Assembly: GCA_021399435.1 (NCBI GenBank)
Contig: JAJTUP010000102.1
Coordinates: forward strand, 124,001 to 188,000
Direction of reading: 5' to 3'
DNA from: Diaporthe sp. PMI_573
Taxonomy: Eukaryota; Ascomycota; Sordariomycetes; Diaporthales; Diaporthaceae
DNA length: 64,000 nt
The position numbers and the translations under genes are program-made. The notes under the pieces are model-generated. The model made no database searches. It was not told the DNA's origin and saw only the letters and a list, made by a program, of their open reading frames with translations. How positions within the stretch are numbered: the first letter of the stretch is position 1; each line of letters opens with the position of its first letter. Positions 12,088 through 22,975 of the stretch are shown here, one piece after another.

Positions 12088-12528
12088 TTAAGACTTGTTA
12101 GAATAAATGCAGAAGCACTCTATTTGTCTTACTAGATCTGGGGAATCTGCATCAGAACTGAGGATATCAATCCCCCCAGGACCGTAAACGTGCCTGGCCG
12201 GGGCCGTGTCCCCAAGCGTGGGGCTTTCGGGTCTCGGAGCTCGTGAGTAGCTAATGAGTGGCTCAGCTTGTCGTTGGGTGTATTTTGGCTGACTGGCTGT
12301 GTTCATGCCGATGGGCATCTTCGCTTCTTCCAGGGCCACACCGGCGATGTCAGTAGCCCTGATGGGCCAGGCATTGGGAGTCTGGAAGGAATAGAATTTG
12401 CCCTCTGTCAGGAAAAGGAAGCAGATGTTTGCATCTGGGCATGTCTCGGATAGTTTCGCACATTGCTTCTGAATGTCGAATGCCTGCTGCTTAATGATTC
12501 GACTGTCTTCTGAGGATGCTTGCGACAT
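12088..12528 (-). CDS. small MADS/SRF-like protein
   Basis: Single-exon ORF of 146 aa. Residues 8-65 show a helix then strands: RIIKQQAFDIQKQCAKLSET, then DANICFLFLTEGKFYSFQ and the NAWPIRATDIAG tail. This resembles the expanded fungal family of short proteins with a degenerate MADS/SRF-like box (helix followed by an 'ANICFLFL' strand, a 'G.FYSF' turn and a 'WP....I' segment). The remainder is Ser/Pro-rich and probably disordered. If real it would be a nuclear DNA-binding or dimerisation protein, but the match is from memory of the pattern only. There is no intron and no neighbour to support function. It may also be an unrelated orphan. Confidence 0.5.
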   Translation of the reverse strand: MSQASSEDSRIIKQQAFDIQKQCAKLSETCPDANICFLFLTEGKFYSFQTPNAWPIRATDIAGVALEEAKMPIGMNTASQPKYTQRQAEPLISYSRAPRPESPTLGDTAPARHVYGPGGIDILSSDADSPDLVRQIECFCIYSNKS

Positions 12529-13537
12529 TGTGTGCTGCGCGTATCAGAACTTGAGGTGCGTGGTTGAAATTGACGGTGGATGTTACGGGCGATGGATAGC
12601 ACCCAGACTTATTCCTCCTAGAGGTTTAAATATTTTGATGGACCATATGGGCCTGTCTCCTAAAAAATAAGTATAAATTGGGCTGGCTGGAGCACGCGAC
12701 CATAAACTTTTTTAATATTGCCGCCCTGCTGCAGCTACTGTCTGTTCTATTTATAGTGATGACAATGAGTCGTGTGATTCAGCAGGTAACGGGCCTAGAG
12801 GACGGTAGCTAAATCTAACCGCAGGTTTCGAGGCGGTCTGTATTAGGATGAGATTGCTTCCAGCCTCATACCAGCGCTGGTAGCCAGCCTGAGTGGAGCA
12901 TCATGTCTCAGGACTTCGTCACGGAATGACTGAACAAGCGATGGGCATACAAAACATGTACTTTTTAGGCCATTCACCTGGGACAGGAAAATTTAAAAGC
13001 CCTTGTATTGTAGTTACTGTAGCTAGTAAGACGTACATTAGATTATTGGTACCTTCCTTGCTATTAGCTTGTGCTTCATTCTAGCCATCGCATTTTGATA
13101 TGTCACCCGCCGGACTTGGAATCAGGGCCGCGTACCACCCCCTGAGGATAAGCTGTCTCTAGATAAAGCTTGGTGTAAGGCTTATTAAACAAACTTTCAC
13201 GATTGTCAAGCAGTCTTAGTGTATGTGACTGACTACTCACTTACTGTAGCGAAGGAGTTCGCATCCCTCCTCAAGACCGCCGTCGTTATGAACCCGATTT
13301 ACAGAAGGGAGGCCGGCACCCAGGGAGCGGAGACTGGGGTTCCACATAGATGGGGTCCAAAAGATATGTGTTTGAAATCGATGTAACATTCTTATCGAAA
13401 TTTGAGAGGTTTTTGAGTCGAAGTGCGACGTTGAATTGAGCCCACTGTCCACCAATTTAAACCCTACTCTATAACATGCATATCGGATTGCACATATGGT
13501 AGCTCTGCAAGCATTGAGTGTGCCAACACACTTGAGA
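12529..13537. other. intergenic, downstream of the MFS gene
   Basis: AT-rich. No ORF with a recognisable product; it includes the 3' flank of the minus-strand MFS gene. Confidence 0.4.
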
Positions 13538-15503
13538 TCAATGGTAAGGGTCGTGAGACTGGGCTGAAGCCTGATGTTCAAGCTTATGCGCGCTCATAAC
13601 CTCCCCTGCCATCTTGAAGTGCCTCAAGAGCAGGCTCAGCAAGAAGGCCGCCCCTGAGATGCTGCTGTACAGCAGGTAAACTCCTCTCAGACCATAGATA
13701 TATGCGTCCAGAACCTGCAACCTCTTCAAGCTCTCACTGGGCATTTTTCGAAGCTCCTCAACGAAGGCCTCGCTCTCTCGCGCGATGCCGGTATCAAGGC
13801 CTTCCCATCGGAGCTTCACGCTCATCACATTCTGGAACACGGTACCACCAACACCCACCCCTAAGGGCATTCCGGATTGCCGCATGAATGCGTACATAGC
13901 TGCTGCCGGCCCTTCCTCGCCCTGCCTGCACATGGCCTGTGCGGCGAAATTCTGGGCGTTAAGAACCGCGCCGTGGCCTAGGCCAAGTATGATGAGCACA
14001 GTCGCCCATATCATGGTTGACGTGTTCCTATCAAATAAGACCGTCAGGAAAGAGCCAACTGCAGTAAGGACCCAGCCGAGCCAGATAGGCCAGCGATAGT
14101 TCGCTGTACGGGTGACTAATGCCCCGGTGACCATCGAGCTCGGCACAAGCGTGACCATGATGGGCAGTGTGGAGAGGCCGGTCCGCACAGGGTCATAGGC
14201 CTTGACGGCAAGGAAGTAAAGCGGTATGTAGTACAGCTGGCCATAGATCTGGTTCACCGTCAGCCCATCGAGTCGTGAGCCGAGACAGCAAGGTCTCTAC
14301 AAACAATGAGCCCTTGGATTGTACCGCAGATATAGGTGACGATTGAGCTGACATTCCAGAAAAGGCTCCGGCGGAGGAAGGGCCTCCGACACCATCTGGC
14401 CTCGTAGATGAACGTCCATGTTAGCCCAACTACTCCGAGACACAGCGGAACAATCGTGCCGGGGCTTAACCAGCTGTATTGCACGCCGCCCCACGAAACA
14501 GCGATGAGAAACACAGTACCGGAGAGTATGAAGAGGGAACCTCCGATCCAATCTACCCTTCTGAACTTTTCCGAAAGCGTAGCAGGAGGTGCTTTGAGGC
14601 TGGAAATACTCGGCGAAAGCACCAGGCCTGCCACGCAGAAGGGGAACATAGCGTAGAACACCCAACGCCAGGTTGAATTCTGCGCAATGATACCTCCCAA
14701 GACAGGACCTAAGCAATTTCCCAGGGCCCAGGCGCCGAGACTATACTGAATCAGCCGGTATCAACTAGGAGGGTAGTCTCACATACACGAAACCGTACCA
14801 CTTAGGTCTGAAGCGGAGTGGGACAATATCGGTGAAAATGACCAGGCTCAGGACCATGATCCCGGCCCCGCCGACCCCTTGGAACGCTCTGCCGACCAGG
14901 AGCGGCGTAATTCCCGTGGCAAGACAGCAAAATGAGGTCCCAAGTGTGAATGACACGATACAAGCGCGGAGGACGGCAGCACGGCCGAACACATGGCTGG
15001 CCTCGGCAAGGAACGGCATCGTGACAGCGCTGGCCAAGAGGTATGCGGTACCAATCCAGATGCCCTGAGTTGTAGTCAAATGCAGATCAAGGGCGATGGC
15101 CTAACGATTGTTAATACTGGATTCCATCATGCGTGATTGAGGAGCCGACATTTAGAGACGTAACTATGATACAGGAGTCGAGCGCCACCATGAAAGATAG
15201 AACGGAAAGTGTTATCATGATTAGGACGTGGCGGTTGCTCGGTGCCCAGGTAGAAGTCTGATGAGCCACGTGCTCATCTGACGGGAGAAAACGGTGGTTG
15301 GAAAGACTGCTGGGGAGCGAGAAGTGGTGCGAAGTTATTGTAGTCGGTGTATTAGGAGGGGTTGTATTCCATGGGGCAGCGACGGGGATATGATGTACGG
15401 CCGGTACCCGTGTAGTCAATGCAAGCCCCTCGTCTCGGAGCTCCTCTGCTTTCAAAACTTTTGGATCTTTATAGGTAGGCGGTGGCCGTCTTAAATAAGA
15501 CAT
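13538..15503 (-). CDS. MFS drug/metabolite efflux transporter (4 exons)
   Basis: Minus strand exons 15503-15150, 15100-14787, 14740-14305 and 14248-13538; about 604 aa. Introns are 49, 46 and 56 nt (GTCGGC, GTATGT and GTTTGT donors). With these junctions the sequence reads as one continuous transporter. A disordered N-terminal tail of about 95 residues precedes TM1 (LIMITLSVLSFMVALDSCII). Other marks are GRAFQGVGGAGIMVLSLVIF (TM4 region, motif C-like Gly pattern), LGAWALGNCLGPVLGGIIAQ (TM5), WRWVFYAMFP, and YGQLYYIPLYFLAVKAYDP (TM8 region). This is typical of the 14-TM drug:H+ antiporter group. It would sit in the plasma membrane and export a metabolite or drug by proton antiport; the substrate is unknown. 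The nearby P450 is a plausible pathway partner. Confidence 0.9.
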
Positions 15504-15610
15504 ATTGTGCTCTAGGTGACTGGAATGACCAGCAATGGGAAAGTAAGCGTTGATAGAAAAATGATGGGAGATTGGGTGTCTGTAGCGAAAATTCGGAATA
15601 AGATGCGGCC

Positions 15611-15618
15611 CTTTTATA
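15611..15618 (-). promoter_or_regulatory. TATA-like box of the MFS gene
   Basis: TATAAAAG on the minus strand, about 108 nt upstream of the MFS start codon at 15503. It fits a fungal core promoter element by position and sequence; function is inferred. Confidence 0.4.
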
Positions 15619-15754
15619 AGTACAGCCGGTTAGGGGAGAGCTTTAGCTATGCCTGATCAATCTCGACAACCCAAGAGTCAAGAAAACTACTGACATTAGT
15701 GTGTCTGCGATGCCTCCCAGGAAAGAAGCCAAACTTATCTAGCGCACTGATATA

Positions 15755-15906
15755 CAGTCGAAGGCGAAATGGGTTTCGCTCAAATCCTTAGATAACTTTT
15801 TTAGTAGTGGTGGTGTGGGTCCGGGTCTTACGTGGCTTGGCAGATCATGCTTGTAGTGAGGGGGTACACACGGAGAAATTGCTAACAGAGCCAGAACTAG
15901 CAAACT
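15755..15906 (+). repeat. left terminal inverted repeat
   Basis: Begins CAGTCGAAGGCGAAATGGGT directly after TA at 15753-15754. Its reverse complement is found at 22976-23126, including a shared GTAGTGGTGGTGTGGGTC block and a GTGGCTTGGCAGATCA block, extending to the AACAGAGCCAGAACTAGC / AACAGGCCAGAAATAGC block. Confidence 0.9.
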
Positions 15907-16039
15907 AGGAATCCGTCAGCGACTCAACCCGATCTAAAAACTGCTTGGCTCCCATCTCTGCTTCCCCTGCTGTCCGTCCTTTCATTCTTGCTCTTCATTT
16001 CTTCATAACACAGTCAACATTCAAGTGACGTGTGCGATT

Positions 16040-17026
16040 ATGGCGCCGCAACTGGATGCTGCGCAGCATGCTCTGATTGAGACTCTGCTTAAGCAGAAGT
16101 TTGAACCTCAGCTGATAGCCTCAAAAGCCTCGTGCTCTCTATGTACCGTGGAGAAGATTTGTCTTGAGAGACCGGATTCTGAACTGCCTGACCGACAAAC
16201 AGCCCAGGCTGGGCGGCGCTGTTGCATGACGACTCGTATGCAGAAAGCCCTCTGTGATGTGCTAATCAAACAGCCATATATGTATTGATGCGAGATGGCA
16301 GACTTCCTGTTTCGCTACTTCGGAGCAAGGATCTCGGAGCGATCTATCGGTCGGACCCTGCGATTAATCGGATGGACGAGGAAGATAATTTGTTGCATTG
16401 CACAACAACGGGACGACGACCTCCGAGATTACTACCTGTATCGGATATCGCAGTACCAGTCCTATCAGCTTGTCTTTGTTGATGAGTCTGGCTGTGACAG
16501 GAGGGCGGGATACAGGCGCTGGGGGTGGTCTCCGAAAGGGTCGTCCCCTGTGGAAACGACCAAGTTCGGCCGTGGCAAAAGATGGCACATCCTTCCGGCA
16601 TACATACAGGATGGGATCGTATTGAGGCGAGTATACCAGGGATCAACAGACAGTGACCTTTTTGAGGGTTTCATTGCTCAGCTGCTACATTATTGTGGCA
16701 GGTACCCAGAGCCGAAATCTATCATTATTATAGACAACGCTTCCTGGCACCATTCGGAGAAGGTTGTGTAGATATGCCGAGACGCGGGAGTGGTCTTGGA
16801 ATTCCTGTCGCCGTACTCGCCCGACTTCAACCCTATCGAAGAGCACTTTGGAGTCCTTAAGAAGTTTATCAAGAAGAAGTAGCACGAGAACGAGGACTTT
16901 GTCGCCAGGGAGCTTAAGATGTTTCTGGAGTGGTGTGTCGACGTGGTTGGGGACGATGCCAATATTGCGGAGAGTCACTTTCGTCATGCAGGGATATCTA
17001 TTTTACAGCCGCCTGAAAAAATATAG
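16040..17026 (+). pseudogene. Tc1/mariner (DDE_3) transposase, inactivated
   Basis: Frame starting MAPQLDAAQHALIETLLKQ; about 328 codons, full length for this family. The N-terminal helix-turn-helix part is diverged. The catalytic domain is clear: first Asp in LVFVDESGCDRRAGYRRWGW, second Asp in SIIIIDNASWHH, Glu in YSPDFNPIEEHFGVLKKF. There are 34 residues between the second Asp and the Glu, the DD34E spacing of Tc1. Stops interrupt the frame at 16286-16288, 16769-16771 and in the KKK-stop-HE stretch near 16880; the latter two are TAG, as expected from CAG by C-to-T change. It lies 134 bp inside the left TIR, so it is probably the element's own mobilising enzyme, now dead. It converges with the next gene. 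Confidence 0.9.
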
Positions 17027-17064
17027 ACTGAAGCCACAGCTAAGGCAGGAAGACTTCTCCTCTT

Positions 17065-18760
17065 TTATGAATTGTTGGTCTCCTGCTGGAACTTTCTAAT
17101 GTTGCTCACAAACTGTAGTGCGATGCCCGGTTTCACGCCGCCCTTTAACATCAAATCAGTAGCGACCTTTGGGTGCTGCAGAATGGAGTTTAGTTTGAGA
17201 AACTGATTTAACGCCAATTAATTGGCAGCCTGCAAGGCCTCTCTCTATTCCTTGCTCTCAACTTGTTGCAGATTCCAGGCACAGTACTCCTTGAGTCTTT
17301 CCATTCTGTCCCCTTTAACGTCCCCAAGAACCACACCATTGGCCGCCTCGGCTGTATCGCGATCCTTTCCTTTGGCTGAGGCACAAGCTTTATGGCTGCG
17401 ATAGTCAATCGCGTCCTCTGCCTTCTGCTTGCGGCTGTCATCTAGCATATCTCTAAGGATATTTGGCGGAAGCTTAATATCAATCTGAATGTCCTCCTCT
17501 TTCTCTCTCTCCTTCATATTTCCTTTGATGTGATGGAAGATCTCTTCGAGGTGCCTTGGCAGCAGCCTATGGTGGTTTCCTTGTTTGTCGGGCCAGCAGT
17601 GTGGTCCCTGCTTGCAGTACTTGCCTCTGCAGCGATGATGCTTGTAGACGCGTGTCTAGAGACCAGCACCGGCGGCTCTCTGAAGCTTTTGTGCCTTGGT
17701 AGCGCTCTGCCCCTTCTTCTTTCCCCTAGCCGACGAAGAGTTGCCCGGGGCTTCCTTGTAAACGAACTCTATGCCAAAAGTTATCTTCCTCTTCTTGCTG
17801 AATAGGGCCCCGAGGCCTTTCATATGGCTATCCAGTATACGCCAATCTATCTCCAAGCCCTTGAACCGCTTCTTTAGACTGCGCTGATGGCTTCTCTCGA
17901 TAGATATATCGATGATTGTTTCTTTGCAAGTATACTTGTCTCCCGGCCATTTATCCTCGTCTTTCAACAGGGTTGCAAGGCGTGGCTTGAAGGTGATCTT
18001 CTAAAAATTGTCTGGAGCCAGGACTAGGTTAGGGTTAGTATCTAAACAAATTTGCCTGGCTCGGATCTTCTTACGTTGGGAGACCTTCCATTGAAAGTCA
18101 TAGTAGATGCACTCAGGGTTATCCTTATCATACAGTTTGGTGCTGTCCCAATTATTTAGCCGGAGCAGGGGTAATGCACAATCACTACTTGGCTGATCGG
18201 CATGTTTGACAGCTGAGGTGGCTAATCTGGCGTTTAGATCAGATTGTTTCGCGGCTGGGCTGACTCTGGGACTCTCAGACGTTAGAAGCCCTGGGGTGCT
18301 GCAATTTAAGGCTACATTAGCGTCTAGCTAGTCGAATTGGAGGTTTTCCATGGTGATACAGTACTGTGCTGTGCGCCTCTCGAGAGGATAAAGTTGACAG
18401 GGCTTAGAGCTGAAATAGGATCATTGCCACAATGTCTTGTATTTTGTTGCTAGCTAGGCCACCTAATTTCACAGGTCTTCTATGGGTTTCTTTGGGCTTC
18501 TAGGCCCCCTGTCTAGTGACTAAGGCCCTGCGAAACTAAAGCTAGCCTCTACCTGCACCTCGACCTTGAACAAGCTTTGCTAAAAATAGTTCTTAATGTT
18601 ATAGTTCGCCAAGAAGCATTTTCTAATTGTTGGCTCCAAGTGGAGGCAATGTGATTGGCCTGATGAATTTTACTGGGTCCCTCTTTTCTGTAACGTCAAG
18701 GAAGACTTGAGGGTCATCCCAATCATGTATGCTGAAGTCTCTTGTTGTAATAACCTATGA
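17065..18760 (-). pseudogene. unknown fungal protein with a Cys-rich CxxxxCxxxxHCW motif, inactivated
   Basis: Minus-strand frame running from about 18745 to TAA at 17065, with in-frame TAG/TAA stops and one single-base frame change near 18650. The reading sense is strong. It starts with DWDDPQVFLDVTEK and then RPITLPPLGANN. The middle carries LNNWDSTKLYDKDNPECIYY. A Lys-rich linker follows, then a zinc-ribbon-like CRGKYCKQGPHCW segment leading into HHRLLPRHLEEIFHHI, and a C-terminal FLKLNSILQHPKV / GVKPGIALQFVSNIRKFQQE segment. I recognise it as a widespread fungal family of unknown function with the conserved Cys-Gly-Pro-His-Cys-Trp core. It begins just after, and in the same frame as, the HeLo-like gene's stop at 18764. 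One larger ancestral protein is therefore possible. The Cys motif could bind zinc; function unknown. Confidence 0.65.
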
Positions 18761-18763
18761 GCC

Positions 18764-19672
18764 TTATAAACCACGACTTCCGAATGTGAACCCCGAGATA
18801 GCCCCACTATTGACTCCTAGTTGAAAGCCCGAGTTATGGTCTCCAAACGTCACCTGCATTAACTGCGTTTGTTCCTCTTCTGCCACCTTCTTTGCTTCAT
18901 CTTGCGTCGTTATTTTCAGGCCCTCCAGTATCTCCAGCAACATATACAGCATGGCGCGTTCTTCCCTTATCGTGCATCGCATACCGTCTTCGTCTTTATA
19001 GGCGTCTTCTATGTTACTGGTATTTCTACGTTTAACGTCTATAGGATCCAGCTGCTTAAATCGGTCATCTAGGGTAGTGAGCTGCTGATCGGTGCTGGTA
19101 ATAGACTCGGCGATGTCTTTCTCCTTTGCAGCGAGAGCAGTTTTCAACTCCTTAGTAATACGCTGTTCACGAATCGAGCTGTGCCTAGATAGAATATTAG
19201 TACAGTACGTACTTGTAATTTAACAAACAAAAAGTATTTACAATGTCGCTGTGCTGACGATTAGGTTGAGAGTTGTCTGATACTTTTGTAGTTGTTCGGA
19301 TATAGCTTTGATCTGGTTTTGTCGGAAAAAGCCTAAGCTGGCCCGATCCCGCCATGAGATGTCGCCCTCATTAGAATAACGGGTCCACCGTTACAAGTCG
19401 GTCCTAAACTCGGTACAAAACTTCGTGCAACAAGTAATGGCATTACTTAATTGCTCAACCATAGTTACGCCAAGTGCGGTCCATTGCGGCTCACTGACTG
19501 TTTCTAGTGACTTCAGCGTTGCTTCAATAAAGCAAATGTCTTAACCAAGAGTCTCCACAGTAGACGGCGCCTCCGAGATCTTTTGGAGGTCGTCTAGGAG
19601 AAGTCTTGTTGCATAAAGCGCCGGGGCAACGATACCGACCACCCCTATTGCAATGCTAAAAGGATCGGCCAT
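18764..19672 (-). pseudogene. HeLo-like (fungal STAND N-terminal domain) protein with C-terminal amyloid-like motif, inactivated
   Basis: Exons 19672-19242 and 19184-18764 with a 57-nt intron (GTAAAT donor, ATCTAG acceptor); 283 codons. The start reads MADPFSIAIGVVGIVAPALY, typical of the fungal N-terminal domain of STAND proteins (PF17111, HeLo-like). A helical region follows, with a heptad-like middle (AAKEKDIAESITSTDQQL; EERAMLYMLLEILEGL). The last 29 residues are Gly/Asn-rich (FGDHNSGFQLGVNSGAISGF). HeLo-family domains act in fungal programmed cell death by membrane targeting, and short C-terminal amyloid motifs receive the signal from a cognate NLR. Two TAA stops (19541-19543 and 19391-19393) break exon 1; both are compatible with CAA to TAA by RIP. 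It is divergent from the NLR, with 312 bp between starts. Confidence 0.82.
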
Positions 19673-19984
19673 ACTCAATCTAGAACGTGCCTAGATTGAT
19701 TTGCGACTAATCGCATCAAGAGACTCAAACACTAGAGGCCTGGTAGTTCTGTCGAATAGGCAGATAGGGTTGTGTGATCTTTAGGTTCTACCGCTTGATA
19801 GGCGCTGTAAGCGACGCCGCTATCACCCGGCTTACGTCACGTACTCGCGTTTCTCAGCAGGCCATCAAGACAGTTTGGGTCGTATCAATACATCTGTTCT
19901 GTGTATAAGGCTCCTACTGTTAATCCAAGTAATCCACCCCATTCTATCCATCTCTATATGCTCGATTGCAAATCCTCCATCCCC
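19673..19984. promoter_or_regulatory. shared divergent promoter of the HeLo-like/NLR pair
   Basis: A 312-bp interval separates the two start codons, which point away from each other. This arrangement would allow co-regulation. No individual site was recognised and the interval is AT-rich and mutated. Confidence 0.4.
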
Positions 19985-22454
19985 ATGGCTAAGTAGACCA
20001 CAATTGCTTTTAAAGCCCAGAACTATAGGTTCTAGGTGGGGCAAAACTACAGAATAATTAAGACCAAGTTCCACTCTCCGCCAGGTAAAACAAACCATAA
20101 TCACGTCCTACACACGCTAACTAACCTTACTAGAACCACTAGAAGCCCCGCCGAAACCATTGTGCACAATTTCTTTCGCCCGCGACCCTAATTTTATTAA
20201 CTACGAGACTCTTTTAGACCAGATATAACATGCCTACTTGAGACCAGCTTCCCGCGCTATGCTTATAGGCCTAGGCGGGGTAGGCAAGTTGCAACTCGCC
20301 ATTAAATACTGCTATCGGACGAGCAAGGCAGCGATATAAAAAAATACCCATCTATGGGTATTCTGGATCTATGTAGAGATGCAAGCGCGCATTAAAGAGG
20401 ATTTCAAAAAAGTTGCCAAGGCCGTTAAGCTACCGGGAAGAAAGGATCCAAAGGCAAATATCCTACAGCTAATAGAACAGTGGCTTTGTAATATGGGAAA
20501 CAGGCCGTAGCTTCTCGTTCTAGACAATACAGATAATGTCGGCATACTTTTCGATACCGACCATGATGCTACCGACACTAGGAACATTATAGCGAATGTA
20601 GATAGAGAAAGAGCTCTTTAGAGATATTTGCCGCAAAGCCCGCATAATTTAATTTTAATAACAATAAGAAACAAAAAGGTTGCTAGAAGGCTGACAGGCA
20701 ACTATAAGAATATAGTAGAGGTTTCACTTATAGACACAAACCACGTACTTACATTACTCGCGAGAAAGGTCGGCAGTTAGCCCAATATAAACCATGGCGC
20801 AGAGCTGGTAGAAGCCCTTAAAAACATGCCTCTAGCTATTAGTCAAGCGGGGGCGTACATCTAGCAACAGGCGCCGTAAACTTCTATCAGCAAGTATTTA
20901 GAAGAGTTCCAAAGGAGTAAATAACAAAAGTTTAGTCTTTTAAACCGGGACAAGGGTGACTTATAACAAGATAGCAATATATTTAATTCGGTAATTATAA
21001 CTTGGCAGATCTTATTTAAATCTATCTGTTTCGAGCAGCCATCAGTAACTAATCTACTCTCGCTAATAAGTTTTTTTAACTGCCAGGGAATCCCGAATTG
21101 GCTTATATAATTACCTTACAATGTTATAGATTAAGACAGTATTACAAACAAGTCTGAAGACGATATAAGTAAAGATAGTAAGAGTAAAGATAATGACAAT
21201 AGTAACGCTTCTAGCGCTAGTAATGCTTCTAAGGACCCAGCTATACAGACCTTTAAGGATAATCTAGCAATTCTTTAAAACTACTGCCTTATATCCTTAA
21301 ATAAAACAAGAGACATCTTTAAAATACACAACCTTATATAACTAGCTATAAGGAAATAGTTGAGCGTTAATAATAGAACAGAGAATTTTAAGGAACAATT
21401 TGTAAATTAGATGGTACGTAAATTTCCGACAGGAGATTATAGTAATTGGGCCATATGTAAAATACTGTTTGTATATATAAAAAAAGTGATTAATTATTGT
21501 CTAATAGATGGAAGGCCGCTAGAGGAGTGGGTACAGGTCCTATATAATGGCAGCTAGTATATATAGGGGCAAGGTAGATATAGCTTAGCAGAGGCAATAG
21601 CCAAGAAGTCGCGGAATGCTAGGATAGAAATACTAGAAGATAACGATAAACTTACCTGGAATAGTATAATAATAGTTAGTTAAGCATTTTGCAATTAAGG
21701 AAAATACAAGAAAGCTAAAAAGCTATTTGTGGAAGTAATGGAGAGTTGCAAGTAGAAACTCGGGCCTGCTCATTCCTCCATACTTACCAGCATGGGCAAC
21801 CTGGTATTAATATTTCGGAACCAAGGCAGATAGGAAGAGGCTGAGAAGCTGGAGGTAAAAGTAATGGAGACTAGAAAGGAGAAACTCGGGCCTACCCATC
21901 CCTATATACTTACCAGTATAGGCAACCTGGCATTAACATACCGGAACTAAGGCAGATAGAAAGAGGCTGAGAAGCTATTTGTAGAAGTAATAGAGAGTTG
22001 CAAGTAGAAACTCGGGCCTACCCATCCCTCTATACTCACCAGTATGGGCAACTTGGCGTTAATATACTATAACTAAAGCAGATAGGAAGAGGCTAAAAAG
22101 CTAGAGGTAGAAGTAATGGAGACTTGCAAGTAGAAACTCGGGCCTACCTATCTTGATATGCTTACCAGTATGGCCAACCTTGTATTAATATACCGAAACT
22201 AAGGCTGATGGGAAGAGGCAGAAAAGCTAGAAGTAGAAGTGATGGAGACAAGCAAGCAGAAACTAGGGCCTTCCTATCCTAACACGCTTACCAGCATAGC
22301 CAACCTAGCTTTCACCTGGTACTCTCAAGGATGTATCACTGATGCTATTAACCTAATGGACTTATGCGTCTAAGCCTGCCGTAAAGTACTAGGAGAGGAG
22401 CATCTAGATACCTGTTTGTCTATTGAAACTTTGGATATTTGGTGTGCTGATTAG
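19985..22454 (+). pseudogene. NB-ARC/TPR NOD-like receptor, heavily RIP-mutated
   Basis: Proposed start at 19985. A 49-nt intron at 20085-20133 (GTAAAA donor, CTAAC branch, ACTAG acceptor) joins a short N-terminal motif to FARDPNFINYETLLDQI, the usual lead-in to the NB-ARC. The P-loop reads GLGGVGKLQLAIKYCYR, with Leu where Ser/Thr is expected (TTG, compatible with TCG). Walker B is LLVLDNTDN, followed by the RxxL-type LILITIRNKKVARRL and NMPLAISQAGAYI. The C-terminus has five 42-residue TPR-like units (about 21690-22320). More than 25 in-frame TAG/TAA stops interrupt the sequence, yet I followed the NB-ARC part from 20133 to 21110 without any frame change. That pattern is the mark of RIP. 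In life it would be a cytosolic sensor signalling to the neighbouring HeLo-like protein. Confidence 0.88.
21690..22320 (+). repeat. five tandem 126-bp units encoding TPR-like repeats
   Basis: The block CTCGGGCCTACCCATCC and variants recurs at about 21758, 21886, 22012, 22138 and 22264, a 126-128 bp period. Each unit encodes a helix pair of the form (KLGPTHP.ILTS.GNLAL.YRN) followed by (EEAEKLEVEVMET.K). The units remain very similar to one another, suggesting recent unit turnover. Confidence 0.85.
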
Positions 22455-22975
22455 ATAATTCTACCTCTTACTGAGTTGAATTTATCCGACAATATTTAAT
22501 GATGTTTAGAAACAGTAGCATTGACTTCCCTGTTATTATAATAAATTGACTTTCTCTACAGTAAGTAAGACTTTTAACCTATCCCGGTTGACAAAGCCGC
22601 TTAGCGATTACTACCTTTACGGCAAATAATGCAATGGGGTGATTAATTTGGTCAATAGCTGCCCATATAAGCATCTGTGTCTTCTCTCGCCTTATTTACT
22701 CGAGGCACCTGGCGGACCAGCTGGCTTACTTGAAATTCGTCGTTAGTGCTGCCGTGTTGCTTTACTGCGTTTATCATTACTGCGTGAGCAGAAGGGTGTC
22801 ATCAGGGCATACTGCAAAGCATTCAGTTGCGGCGCTATGTTCACAGATCTTACTGTACAGTACTGTTAGCTGGGATGTAAAGTTTAAGAACGATGGGCGG
22901 GGAGGGACAGCTAATGGGAAAGCAAAGATGGGCGCCAAGGAGATTTTCAGCAGGCTGGGTCCCTGACGCATTTGC

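Noticed and set aside
20369..20587. Minus ORF in the NLR region
   Set aside because: Antisense to the NB-ARC reading frame, which explains the sequence better.
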